A stretch of DNA of 64,000 nucleotides from Cricetomys ansorgei (lineage: Eukaryota > Chordata > Mammalia > Rodentia > Nesomyidae): contig JAMJFZ010003163.1 in assembly GCA_026225945.1 (NCBI GenBank), forward strand, positions 17,916,501-17,980,500, written 5' to 3'. Shown in pieces: positions 43,021 through 52,905 of this stretch; position 1 is the stretch's first letter; every line of letters begins with the position of its first letter. The notes below the pieces were generated by a model. That model had not been told where the DNA came from, made no database searches, and saw only the letters and a program-made list of their open reading frames with translations. The translations under genes were made by a program, and so were the position numbers.

Positions 43021-43772
43021 TCTTTCTCTTCCCTTTCACTCTCTCTTCACCCTGAAAGGGGGGCTGCTCATTTCACCAGGGTCTTGATAACATTTTGACA
43101 AGTCATAGAATTCATTTACATTCATCGAAATAAACAGATGAGCCTTCCATCTTCCCCTCGCTTAGCTGACACCGGCGGGCCTCTCACCTCCAACAGGCAT
43201 CAGTGGGCTCGAGGTCACGTGCGGTGAGTCCAAGCGTTCTGAAATTTCTGTTGAAATTCAAAAGGAGCCTCAGATGGATGGCTTCCGGTGAGCCCCTTCC
43301 CAGGTTCTGAGAAAGCAGACACATAACTCTGCGTGGCTCGGGCTCCTCAACAACCAGCTACTTCCTTATTTAAAGACAGTGGGATGCCATAGCTGCGAAC
43401 AATGCTTCTGTAATTGGGTTGATGGAGTCCTAATCTTAGCTTCATCGTTTTCCCACCAAGTGTGTGACTTTAGGCACCTTATTCATAATGGTAGGAGAAC
43501 AGCCTAGAGTTGCTATAAAGATTCGAGGAGGTAACGCACGTGACGTGTGGGGTGGGGGACCCTGCACTCAGTACACAAAAGACTCTTTAAAAAGCTACAG
43601 TGGCGATGGTGGCGACAGAGAAGGCCTGCTTCTTCTCTTGGGCCCGGGTCTCTGCGCAAGAGTCCCAGTGGAGGGGTCATGCAGAAACAAGGCTTTCAGG
43701 TCTGCGGGGCTACCAACGTTTTCCTCTGTGTCTGTCTTAGTTTGGTTTGGTTTTGCTCTTTTACTTTCGTTA
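43021..43772. other. Non-repetitive DNA
   Basis: No recognised feature. The opposed 104-, 119- and 82-codon frames overlap one another. Confidence 0.45.
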
Positions 43773-43774
43773 AG

Positions 43775-43862
43775 CTGACCATGGCGGGGCACACCTGTAA
43801 TCTCAGCACTCGGGAGGTTGGGGCAGCTTGGGCTACACAACATTGTGAAACTCTGTCTCGAT
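43775..43862 (+). repeat. B1 SINE with internal deletion
   Basis: 'ccatggcggggcacacctgt', 'tctcagcactcgggaggttg' and 'gaaactctgtctcg'. About 30 bp of the middle are missing. Confidence 0.85.
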
Positions 43863-44965
43863 TGTTTTTCAATTATTCACCTGGAAAAGTAACAAACAGA
43901 TTCTAGAGTTTAAACGCTAGGAAAGGAGAGACAGTGGAACATCCAACTCTTTCCTACTTTGATCTCTGGTCCCCTTGCTGCCTCCTGGAGCTGGCTCTTA
44001 TCTTGTGCAATCTCTGAGAGAATTAAAACCTAAGACGCAGGACCAGACTTCCTCTTTAACTTTTTTTCTTTCAAAAAACCATGTTTTCTACTTTGCTTTA
44101 CACTGAAAGTGTAACATTTATGTTGTTTACATTACATAATATTGGGAACATTCCAGGTCATGATATTTTGGGCTTCTTGTTTTCAGTCAGAGGAACACAG
44201 TCTTGAAACAGGTTGAGAAGTCTGTGGATCTCTTTTGCAAGAGAGCAGTGCGAGTCCCTGCTTTCCCCTCCCTGGTATCCTTTCTCTGTGACTTTTATGG
44301 CAGAGCCCATTCCTCAGAAAACTGTAGCAGGCTCACTTTGTGGCAGTTAGGTTATGTGGGCATGATCTTATTCCTTCCTAGGATTCAATGTGACTAAGAC
44401 GTCTCGTCAGTCTGGTGTTCTGAAACATCTAGCCACTATGATTGGTTTAGGGCTGGATCATGTGACTAAGTTATAGCCCAAAAGAATCAAAACCCAGACT
44501 TTTGAAACAGAAGCTTCCCCTTGGTACCAGAAGTGGGGTGGGCTTAGGGGAGAAGGCTGATGATGGCTGGGTGGATGACCAGTTGACCAGGTAGAGTGGA
44601 AGGTAGAGATCTGTTCTGCAATGGTGGTTGCAGAACTGTGAAGGAATCATTTGTTTCAGAGAAGAAATAAGGTTTACTGGCATTCTGCTGGGAGGCAGGA
44701 AGTGTGGAGAAGACTCTGGGCGTGACTCAGGGCTTAGTGTGGGCAGCCGAGGATGAAGCACCCAAAGAGCATACACACTGGCTATTTGCATGTACTTCTG
44801 GTCTCCTCTACATCCCCTGGGTCCCCTTTATCTTGAGTTCAGAGAGACAAAAGCCAGAAGATTGGAGAACGCAGAGGCATGGTGAAATTACTACACCCTC
44901 CTTCCAGCTCTCTCTGTTTCTAGTAGCATAATGTTAAGCCCTGAGTCCATCTGCAGTCAGACAGT
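43863..44965. other. Non-repetitive DNA
   Basis: A 1.1-kb stretch with no recognised repeat or exon. Frames on both strands are short and without resemblance to known proteins. Confidence 0.45.
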
Positions 44966-44967
44966 CT

Positions 44968-44969
44968 CT

Positions 44970-45004
<35 letters not shown>

Positions 45005-45135
45005 TTCTTCTTCTTCCTCTTCTTCTTCTTCTTCTTCTCTCCTCCTCCTCCTCCTCCTTCCCCCTCCTCCTCCTCCCCCTCCTCCTCCCCCTCCTCCCCC
45101 TTCTCCTCCTTCTCCTCCTCTTCCTCCTTCTCCCC
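44968..45135. repeat. (TTC)n/(TCC)n tract
   Basis: About 170 bp of pure pyrimidine triplets in the tail position of the B1 that follows. They translate as poly-Ser/Leu/Pro or Lys/Glu and are artefactual. Confidence 0.95.
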
Positions 45136-45145
45136 TCTCTCTCTG

Positions 45146-45291
45146 TTTTTCAAGACAGGGTTTTCCTGTGTGGCTCTAGATGTCTTAGAACTTACTCTAT
45201 AGGTCAGGGTGGCCTCAAACTCACAGCAATCCATCTGCCTGTCTCTGCCTCCCAAGTGCTGGGATTAAAGACATGTGCCACCACCACCTGG
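45146..45291 (-). repeat. B1 SINE
   Basis: A full-length reverse B1 from 'tttttcaagacagggttttc' to 'gggattaaagacatgtgcca'. Its tail is the TTC/TCC tract to the left. Confidence 0.92.
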
Positions 45292-45431
45292 TCCAGTCTT
45301 CCTTTCTGTAGACTCAGTTTCTGCCCCATCAATCCTTGGGGGCTTCAGCTTGTCTCCTCCTGCTCTCCTGCTTTGGTTGATCTTTGTGTTGCCATGGTTC
45401 CATCACCTGAGTAACAACTGCTCTTATTAAA

Positions 45432-45459
45432 GACTCTCTCTCTCTCTCTCTCTCTCTCT
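45432..45459. repeat. (CT)n microsatellite
   Basis: About 13 ct units. Confidence 0.95.
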
Positions 45460-46187
45460 GAAGCACCTTGCATGGGTCAATCACAACTGGAGTCAGAGAA
45501 ACAGAAGGGAAGAAGAAGTAAAATGGGATGGTGGGCGCATCAGAAGTAGCCATGGAAACGCAGGCCTGGCGCTTGGTCCTGGTGCGTGAGATGCCAGAGG
45601 AGAATGGGTTTAAAGGGGGATGAGCATGAATACAGGACCCAAAGGCAGTGCTAAGAAACAGAGGAAGTTGAGGAAGAGTAAAGACAACCAGTCAAAGTGA
45701 CAGAGAAGCCTTAGCTTCCAGAGAGACACGAGAACCCTTCAGATGGGTTTTAAGGAAATCAAGGGAGGAGCCAGCAGGTGCATGCATAACTGGGGCTGAA
45801 AAAGAAGGAAGGTGTCTGATGGGTACGCTGCTTCTAGATCGGGTGGACTTCAACATAGTGCTGCGGCGCTACAAGTCAGAAAGAAGTGAAGTGTGGTGGG
45901 GTTGGAAATGGCGGCCGACACTGGGGCCAGGACTAGTGTTTTTGTTATAAAAGCGACTTCATGAAACACTTTTCGTACATGTGTGGAATGATGTGACTGG
46001 GACATTCATTACCAAATCTATTCAGTTATGAGCCATTACTGTCTTTGGGAAACAAATGTGGAGAAGTTTTTATGATCTAGTTCCTTGTGCATAACAAAAC
46101 ACTAACATTGTGGCTGCTGCAGAGTGCGCCACCTGCTAGAGCTTTATACTTTAGAGGAGGTGAGCTACAGAGAACAGAAGCCGGACA
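45460..46187. other. Mostly non-repetitive DNA
   Basis: 45550-45840 has a faint L2-like texture. Nothing is certain. Confidence 0.4.
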
Positions 46188-46310
46188 GAGGGCTTGTTGC
46201 TCTTAAGGGGCCCTGACTTCAGGGTCCCAGCACCCACTCTGAGTCTCTGGCATCTCTGGCCTCATGGGCCAGAGATGTTTGTTTGCACATACCCATATGT
46301 ATATATGTGG
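46188..46310 (+). repeat. B3-type SINE with hairpin
   Basis: 'cttgttgctcttaaggggcc' and 'cagggtcccagcacccactc' are B3-like. The centre carries a perfect 11-bp inverted repeat around a 5-base loop (46251-46277). Confidence 0.6.
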
Positions 46311-46878
46311 TTAGAAAGAAAGAAACCTAAGAAAAGCACACACATTTTTTTATACACAGTTCTGAAGGCTACAAAGTCCAAGTTCAACATGTCCTTAGAT
46401 CCATCATCTCACTGGGGACGCCTTGTTGCTTTGTCCCTTATAGGGCAAGGATAAGAAGTAAGATCACTCAAATCACTTAACCTGGCACCATTCCAACCCC
46501 CTGAAGGCTCTGACTTGTTCTTGGTGGTGCCTGGGAATCAAATCCACAGCTTTATGCAGGTCACACATATGCTCTAGCATCGGGCGCAAGGCAACCCTCC
46601 AGTTCTTAGCACTGCTGTGCTGTGCTTTACATTTCAACGTGAGTTTCAGAGGGACGAGAACAGCAAAACCAAAATAGGAATGGAGGAAACATGCCCACAG
46701 ATCGCTGTCTTCAGAGTCTCAGTGCTGGAAAAGCATTGGTACCGGGTCTCCCTGACGCCGGTGGGGTCAGGCACTGGCTACTGTGCGGGACGCACTGAAT
46801 AAACCACACTCTGTTCCTCTTCGCAATGCTGGAGGTGAGTGTTCTACTTCTACCGAACCACATTTTTACCCCTCCCAC
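46311..46878. other. Non-repetitive DNA
   Basis: No recognised feature. Confidence 0.45.
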
Positions 46879-46879
46879 C

Positions 46880-47026
46880 CCCTTTTTTGGGGGGCAGGGT
46901 GTCATCATGTAGCCCAGGATCTAGATCTCTCCATGTAGCCCAGACTGGCTTTGAATTAATGATTCTTCTATGTCGGCCTCCTTGGTGTTGGGACTACAGG
47001 CATGTGTCATCTTTCCTGGTCTAGGA
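46880..47026 (-). repeat. B1/B4-type SINE
   Basis: 'gggggcagggtgtcatcatg', 'tagcccagactggctttgaa' and 'ggtgttgggactacaggcat'. It carries a partial internal duplication of 'atgtagccca'. Confidence 0.75.
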
Positions 47027-48102
47027 AAACCCATTTTCATCGCTTAATCCGATCACGCAGCCATCAGATCTCTTTTTTGCACGTTACTTCCTTGATGACT
47101 GGCTGGGTCGATTATGTTCATGCCGCACACTGCAGGGGCCAGTAAAGGGCTCACTAAGTGCCGGGGAAGTTTATGGACAGGTTCTGAGGAAGCGGTGAGC
47201 ATTCTGACAGTCTGCAGACGCCACAGACCGAGGACTCCAGAGAAACCTCAGTCAGTGACATCATTTTCTGAATTGAGACTTTCCCCACACTTAGTAAAGC
47301 TTGCCTGGGGAGCCACTGCAGACAGGAGGGGCGAGATGATGGCTGACATAAAGGGGTGGTGATGAATCAACTAGAAGCAGAAAACTCAATGCTCTTTGAG
47401 TTAACAATAAGGTGTGTATCGACCCACAGATTGGAATTCCAGGACTCGGAGCTCATGCTGGCTGTCATAATGAAGGTCAGCGAGCAGAGACTAGAATTGT
47501 ATCTTTAGGCTGAGCTTAATTCAGAGAGGCAGTGATCTGAGAAGGCAGTGGATCAACATCTAAGACGATTGTCTCTTAACTCATCTGCAGCTAGCAGGCT
47601 ACATAGGAGGAACTAAGGAACAAGTCAGCCAATCACTTCAGAGCTCAATCTTGCCCCTCTGGTCAGGTGGTTAGTCACGTGTCTGAGACTCGTGACGACT
47701 GTGCATCGTCATCCCAAGCACTCCTCCCTCATTCTCTGGATGCCTAGGTTCAGGCACTTGGTGAAGTGCTGAATTTAGCTAGTTATCTGCTGTAACAACC
47801 TGGTACTTCTCCTGGGGCATCTGAGCTGGGAGAGAGGGGTTGGAATTCAGAACAAATAAAAAATAAACACTGGATACAGCTAAGCTGTTAGTGACATGTA
47901 CACGAAGATTCCATTTGGCAACATGGGACACGAGCGTGTCTTTAAAATAGAAATTCGCTAGTCTGTTCCTCTGTTCCCTGTTGGAGTTAGAAGTTCCAGT
48001 GCAAACTGAGCTTTGCAATTGGCCATAGTCCTGTGTACCTGAACACATTCCCCGAAGGTCTCTTGGGCTTCCCCTCATTCCCATTCTCCCTTCCAGTTCT
48101 GT
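47027..48102. other. Non-repetitive DNA
   Basis: More than 1 kb without a recognised repeat, RNA gene or exon. Confidence 0.45.
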
Positions 48103-48172
48103 GCCTGTCACATAAGCTTCTGAAACATAATAGGTGCATAGTAACTATTTGATGAATAAATGAATACAATCA
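48103..48172 (+). repeat. MIR/L2 3' end
   Basis: 'gtgcatagtaactatttgat' followed by 'gaataaatgaatac' is the classic MIR/L2 terminal module. Confidence 0.6.
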
Positions 48173-48185
48173 TCTCCCAAGGTAC

Positions 48186-48263
48186 TCATCTTCCTCCTCT
48201 TCTTCCTCCTTCTTTTTTCTTCCTCTTCCCCTTCCCCTTCTTCTCCTCCTCCTCCTCCTTCTT
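48186..48263. repeat. Pyrimidine tract at outer edge of left arm
   Basis: A tcc/ttc tract that mirrors the much longer GGA tract at 50021-50245 in the right arm. Confidence 0.9.
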
Positions 48264-48264
48264 C

Positions 48265-48742
48265 AAGGTCTCTCTACATAGCCCTAGCTGTCCTGAAACT
48301 CACTCTGTAGACTAGGCTGGTCTCGAACTCACAGAGATCTACTTGCCTCTGCTTCCTGAGTGCTGGGATTAAAGGCATGCATCACCACACCTGGCCCCGA
48401 TCTCCTTTCGTTGTCTCAATTTGAGCACATTGTTGTTCTGAAGCAACTACTGCAAGGGTCTTGGTCTCACTTTCAGAGTTACCATGTTTAACCCTGGAGC
48501 TGGAGGTGCAGTTCCTCCCCTGTGCTGTACACAACGCTGAGCAAAATCTGGGCTGTTTTAGGATGAAGAGGAGGGAGAGTGCTGGGTCAGACTCCCTTGG
48601 GTTAGACCACAGACAGTGCCCACCACAAATGTCACTAGCCTCAGTGGGGATTTCTGTGTGTCCTAGCTCCCTGCTGAGTGTTTTCTTCTCATCCAGCAGG
48701 ACAATGGAGTTTTCCCCCTGGGGACCTTAGGCTGTTGGAAAG
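48265..48742 (+). repeat. Inverted duplication, left arm (X, +)
   Basis: A reverse B1 (48265-48397) is followed by ~345 bp of single-copy-looking sequence, which recurs inverted at 49530-50020. Between 48447-48642 and 49636-49831 I count three mismatches in 196 bp. The arm ends at 'ggctgttggaaag'. Confidence 0.92.
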
Positions 48743-48752
48743 AAGTGGGAGA

Positions 48753-48977
48753 CTGGGCCATGCCACCCTTGCTCTCTGGCTGCTGCCTGCAGATCAGGAT
48801 GTAAGCTCTTAGCTACTGTTCCATTGCCACGTCTGCCTGCTTGCTTCCAGACGCCCTGCCATGATGACCACGGACTGACCCTCTGAAACCATAAGCAAGC
48901 CACCAACTGAATGCTTCCTTTTATAAGTTGCCTTGGTCATGGTGTTTCCTCATAGCAATAGAACGGTAACTAAGACA
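48753..48977 (+). mobile_element. ORR1-type LTR, 3' part only
   Basis: It begins near 'ctgggccatgccacccttgc' and ends 'gaacggtaactaagaca'. The first ~140 bp of the LTR are absent here but are present, inverted, at 50246-50383. Confidence 0.88.
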
Positions 48978-49198
48978 ATGTGTGGATGTGTTCGCGTATG
49001 CACATGTATGTGTATACCTGTATATATGTGTATGTGTGCAAATGTGTACCTGTATTTTGTTGTGTATATGTGTGCATTTGTATGTATATCTATGTATGTT
49101 TGTGTGTATATGTTTGTGTATGTTTGAGCACATATATGTGTATGTGTGTATGTTTGTATTATCATGTGTGTGCACCTATGTATGTGCTCTTGTGTAAT
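48978..49198. repeat. TG/TA-rich tract
   Basis: Imperfect tgta/tgtg repeats directly next to the ORR1 3' end. Confidence 0.9.
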
Positions 49199-49204
49199 GC
49201 CTGA

Positions 49205-49460
49205 GCATGTAAAAGCCAGAGATTAACCTTGGGTGTTGTTCCTGAAGTGCTGAACCTTGTTCTTTAGACAGGGTCTCCCTGGCCTGTAGCTCTCTGGGCA
49301 GGCTGGACTGGCTGGCCCGTGAGCCTCAGGGATCCACCTGTCCCTCCTCCCTGGTACTGTGCACCACCACACCTTTCGCATGGGTTCTGGAGACTGAACT
49401 CGGATCCTCCTGTTGGTGTGGCAAGCACGTTACCAACAGCACCATGGCCGCAGCCCCTCA
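49205..49460 (-). repeat. B4 SINE
   Basis: Reverse B4: 'aaaagccagagattaacctt', 'agacagggtctccctggcct', 'gactggctggcccgtgagcc', 'ttctggagactgaactcgga'. Confidence 0.85.
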
Positions 49461-49529
49461 TTCTGTAGACTTTTGTCTTCAAAGGTGTTTCTCATCACTT
49501 CCTTCCCTGATCGAGTCCCCCCACCCCCT

Positions 49530-50020
49530 TTCCAACAGCCTAAGGTTCCCAGGGGAAAAGTTCCTGCTGGACAAGAAAAAAAAAAACACTCAGCAGTGGG
49601 CTAGAACACACAGAAATCTCTACTGAAGCCTTCAGGAGGCTAGTGACATTTGTGGTGAGCACTGACTGTGGTCTAACCCAAGGGAGTCTGACCCAGCACT
49701 CTCCCTCCTCTTCGTCCTAAAACAGCCCAGATTTTGCTCAGCGTTGTGTACAGCACAGGGGAGGAACTGCACCTCCAGCTCCAGGGTTAAACATGGTAAC
49801 TCTGAAAGTGAGACCAAGACCCTTGCAGTAGTTGCTTCAGAACAACAATGTGCTCAAATTGAGACAACGAGAGGAGATCGGGGCCAGGTGTGGTGATGCA
49901 TGCCTTTAATCCCAGCACTCAGGAAGCAGAGGCAGGCAGATCTCTGTGAGTTCAAGACCAGCCTAGTCTACAGAGCGAGTTCCAGGACAGCTAGGGCTAT
50001 GTAAAGAGACCTTATCTAAG
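49530..50020 (-). repeat. Inverted duplication, right arm (X, -)
   Basis: The reverse complement of 48265-48742, including a forward B1 at 49882-50015. The outer B1 portion differs by about eight changes in ~185 bp. The inner ~100 bp differ more and include an 11-bp A run at 49568. Confidence 0.92.
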
Positions 50021-50245
50021 AAGAAAAAGGAGGAGGAGGAGGAGGAGAGAAAAAAGAAGAAGGAGGAGGAGGAGGAAGAAAAGTAGAAGGAGGAAGAGGG
50101 GGAGAGAAAGAAGAAGAAGGAGGAGGAGGAGGAGGAAAAGAAGGAGGAGGAGGAGAGAAAGAAGAAGAAGAAGGAGGAGGAGGAGGAGGAAAAGAAGGAG
50201 GAGGAGGAGAAGGAGGAGGAGGAGGAGGAGGAGGAGGAGGAGGGG
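50021..50245. repeat. (GGA)n/(GAA)n purine tract, ~225 bp
   Basis: An almost pure purine triplet tract in the tail position of the right-arm B1. It is potentially triplex-forming. Both strands stay open as poly-Ser or poly-Leu, which is an artefact. Confidence 0.95.
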
Positions 50246-50383
50246 AATTTCAAAGCTCACCCCAGTGACACATCTCCTTTGACAGGGCCACACCTCCTAA
50301 AACTTCCTAAGTAGCCCACCAACTGGGAAACAAACATTGAACTATATTAGCCTGTGGGGGCCATTCTCATTCAAACCACCACA
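50246..50383 (-). mobile_element. ORR1-type LTR, 5' part only
   Basis: Reverse orientation: 'aatttcaaagctcaccccag', 'ggccacacctcctaaaactt' and the true 5' terminus 'ttctcattcaaaccaccaca' ending at 50383. It complements the 3' part at 48753-48977. Confidence 0.9.
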
Positions 50384-50547
50384 CCCATGAACACACACAG
50401 ATAGAAAAACATACAGACATATGCACATTTACATACACATAGGCACCACATACACATATATGCATATATATGTATACACACACACACACACACATACACA
50501 GGCACACATACATAGATTTTCTCTCTCTCTTTCTCTCTCTCTCCCTC
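50384..50547. repeat. CA-rich and (CT)n tract
   Basis: Imperfect (CA)n/(TA)n to 50515, then (CT)n. Confidence 0.92.
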
Positions 50548-50634
50548 CAGAATGAGAAAATCAGCTTTGAATTTCAGGCTGCAAAATCAAGTATGCAATT
50601 GGCAGTCTCAAGTGAGCACATTATTTTTTCACAT

Positions 50635-50770
50635 TTTTGTTTTTGTTTTTGAGATGGATCAATGTGGTAAAGCTGGTCTCAAACTCTATACGAATATAGC
50701 TTGGGCTAGTTTTGAACTCCTGGTGTTCATCCCTGCTGAGATTCCAGGCATGTACCACCATACTTGACTT
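50635..50770 (-). repeat. B1/B4-type SINE
   Basis: 'ttttgttttgagatggatc' -like start (50643 onward), 'aaagctggtctcaaactcta' and 'attccaggcatgtaccacca'. Diverged. Confidence 0.65.
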
Positions 50771-51122
50771 CTGTCTAATCCTTTGTACTAGTGGAGATGT
50801 ACTTGTACCCAGGTGCTTCTCTGAGAGGCTTCTTTGTGCTGAGGTCTGTGGTTCACATGTTAGCATCTGCCTGAGGCAGAGCAAGATACCTGAGAGGGTA
50901 TCTGGTCCTGAGCCTCTAAGCTGGGATCATCACATCGGCCTTAATGTCGAAGGTCTGGGAGGACATTTTGCTTTCACTCCGTATCCAGGAGGACGTGGAT
51001 ATGTCAACGCACCGGTTTGATCTGTATAGGACTTGTTGTGTGGGCACTGTGATTCTAGCCATCGGGGACACACTCTTGTTCTATAAAAGCAGCTTTCTGA
51101 AGGTCACAGAAAGCCTAACTCA
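50771..51122. other. Non-repetitive DNA
   Basis: No recognised feature. Confidence 0.45.
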
Positions 51123-51124
51123 AT

Positions 51125-51225
51125 AATCCCACACTCAGTAATTCCAGCATTCAGGTAGCAGAGATATCAAATTCTAGACCAGCCTGGGCTACATAGTGAG
51201 ACCTTATTTCAAAAGTCGAAAGAAA
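51125..51225 (+). repeat. B1/B4-type SINE, truncated
   Basis: 'agtaattccagcattcaggt', 'gaccagcctgggctacatag' and 'tgagaccttatttcaaaagt'. Confidence 0.75.
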
Positions 51226-51389
51226 AAAAGAAAGAAGAGTGAAAATTCCAATTCCTTCTTCAAATGCTTTTTACGTCTTCCTGGCCCAGAACATTCCAGA
51301 GATGGCTGTGTCACACCTTACTATGCTGTCCTTCCCTGCTCAGAGACTGGCCACAGCGATTCCTGTGTTGGAGTTAGCACAGCTGCCTT

Positions 51390-51500
51390 CTCCCTCCTTC
51401 GGGCCTGTTCCTGCCACAGGTCTTTGGCACATGCTGGGGTCCCCTGGAGTGTTCTCTCTGGCTCAGAGCTTCTTGAGCCTGACTTCCTGTGCAGATCTTG
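51390..51500 (-). repeat. L2 relic
   Basis: 'ggcctgttcctgccacaggt' and 'ttggcacatgctggggtccc' resemble the L2 'cctttgcacatgctgttccc' module. Confidence 0.45.
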
Positions 51501-51531
51501 CTCAAAATCGCGCCATTGATACCTTCCTCGA

Positions 51532-51612
51532 CAGGTGTCACACCTGTAATCTCAGCACTCAGGAGGCTGAGGCAGGAAGATCCACTCCTGTCTGGGTTAC
51601 AAAGTGAGGTAT
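51532..51612 (+). repeat. B1/B4-type SINE fragment
   Basis: 'gtcacacctgtaatctcagc', 'actcaggaggctgaggcagg' and 'tgtctgggttacaaagtgag'. Confidence 0.75.
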
Positions 51613-51841
51613 GGCATTGTGAAGCTTACACATTTCTAGCAGTAGAGCACGAACCACCTGGACAGGTCTTGACCATTCACAACCTGGACGACACCCTGTG
51701 CAAATGGAATATAACCTTGATCAGACACTCCTCTCCGGCCAGGACTCAGCCAGTTGCGTTTGTTATCTGCAGGGTTTCTGTGGTTTCTTCATATGGTATT
51801 GGTGTTTTTCATTCCTCCTTTGTTTCCCACTTTTCTCTTTT

Positions 51842-51975
51842 CTTTTTGAGATAGGATCTCACTATGTAGTCTTGGCTGGAACTCAATTGTAGATCAGCTG
51901 GCCTTGAACTCACAGAGATCTGTCGGTCTCTACTTCCCAAGTGCTGGGATTAAAGGCACGAGACACCATGCCCAA
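51842..51975 (-). repeat. B1 SINE
   Basis: 'ctttttgagataggatctca', 'gccttgaactcacagagatc' and 'gtgctgggattaaaggcacg'. Confidence 0.9.
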
Positions 51976-52266
51976 TTTGTTTACCATTTTTCTTAACTAT
52001 GCTTCATCACAGGAGGGTTGTCCCCTGTGAACTGTGACACTGGCATGAGTCTGGCATGAAGCAAGGTCTCTGTATATATCTGTTGAATGAAGGCAAGACA
52101 CGCCAGTCCACGGGCAGTTCCAGAGCTGTCTGCAGGGACCACAGGGCAGCTTCAAAACTTCACATTCTGGAATCAGAAGGCCTGTGAAGTTGGAGGTGAT
52201 TCTAAATTAGAGGACAGCGTGATCCTGTCACATAGCAGATTTGTCCAAGCTCTGGGGGACACAGGT
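51976..52266 (+). other. Single-copy DNA with a MIR/L2 end
   Basis: 52030-52098 ('tgtatatatctgttgaatga') looks like a MIR/L2 terminal module. The rest is anonymous. Confidence 0.4.
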
Positions 52267-52283
52267 GGGTAGGGTGGGTAGGG
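52267..52283 (+). promoter_or_regulatory. Short-loop G-quadruplex motif
   Basis: GGGTAGGGTGGGTAGGG has four G3 runs with loops of 2, 1 and 2 bases, a very stable type in vitro by known rules. Confidence 0.65.
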
Positions 52284-52489
52284 TCAGGAGGGTAGACGAT
52301 CACCAGACATGGCTATAGTTCTAGAGTACCTTTGCCACATCTCTGTCCCTGAGATGTGGTAGCATTCACTGTCTGCAGAGCTGGCCCTTTGTAGAGCCTG
52401 CAGGAACGTTTTTCTCATTGCATTAAATGTCTCCTTTAACTGTATTATGTAAAAAGTTTAATTCTTCATGACACCTTTATAAAGTAAGT

Positions 52490-52605
52490 AGATAAAATCA
52501 ACCTCACTTTGTGGACTAAGACATCGAAACTCAGTGAGGTTAAGTGTCTTGCGTGAATCACACACCGAGATAGAGACCGGGTCAACTCTCACGCATGGCA
52601 TTTCC
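52490..52605 (-). repeat. MIR SINE relic
   Basis: 'cgaaactcagtgaggttaag' and 'tgtcttgcgtgaatcacaca' match reverse MIR. Confidence 0.65.
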
Positions 52606-52794
52606 ACTGAGCCCAAAGCTTGCTTTTTCAGCGGCAGGGACCAGGTCAGCCCAGGGTCTCTCCAGAGCTCCCTGGGACCCAGGTGGAGCAGAACAAGTAG
52701 TCTCACTGTTTCCTCAGACTCACCTGGGAGAGTAGAGAGCTCTGGAGACCCCAGGCTGTGTCACGCCAGGCAGTCACAACAACAGCTCTGGCGG

Positions 52795-52905
52795 GCTCTC
52801 TGAGTGACCTTGCACACTTTTCTTCCTTAGCCTCTCATCTGTAAAATGAAGGGTTTGGATAATGGCCTAGGAACCTTCCCAGCTTTGATGTAGGAGCCTG
52901 TGATG
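52795..52905 (+). repeat. MIR SINE relic
   Basis: 'agcctctcatctgtaaaatg', 'aagggtttggataatggcct' and 'aaccttcccagctttgatg' follow the MIRb/c order. Confidence 0.7.

Noticed and set aside
44920..45255. Lys/Glu-rich 111-codon frame resembling an acidic/basic nuclear protein
   Set aside because: It is the minus-strand translation of a TTC/TCC microsatellite and the adjoining B1.
48461..48730. 89-codon frame that recurs as a 61-codon frame at 49632-49817
   Set aside because: The shared peptide is explained by the inverted duplication. The few differences are mixed silent and replacement, and there is no start context or domain.
51239..51854. Two overlapping ~120-codon plus-strand frames
   Set aside because: They run through an L2 relic and B1/B4 SINE sequence. 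The C-terminal parts are SINE translation.
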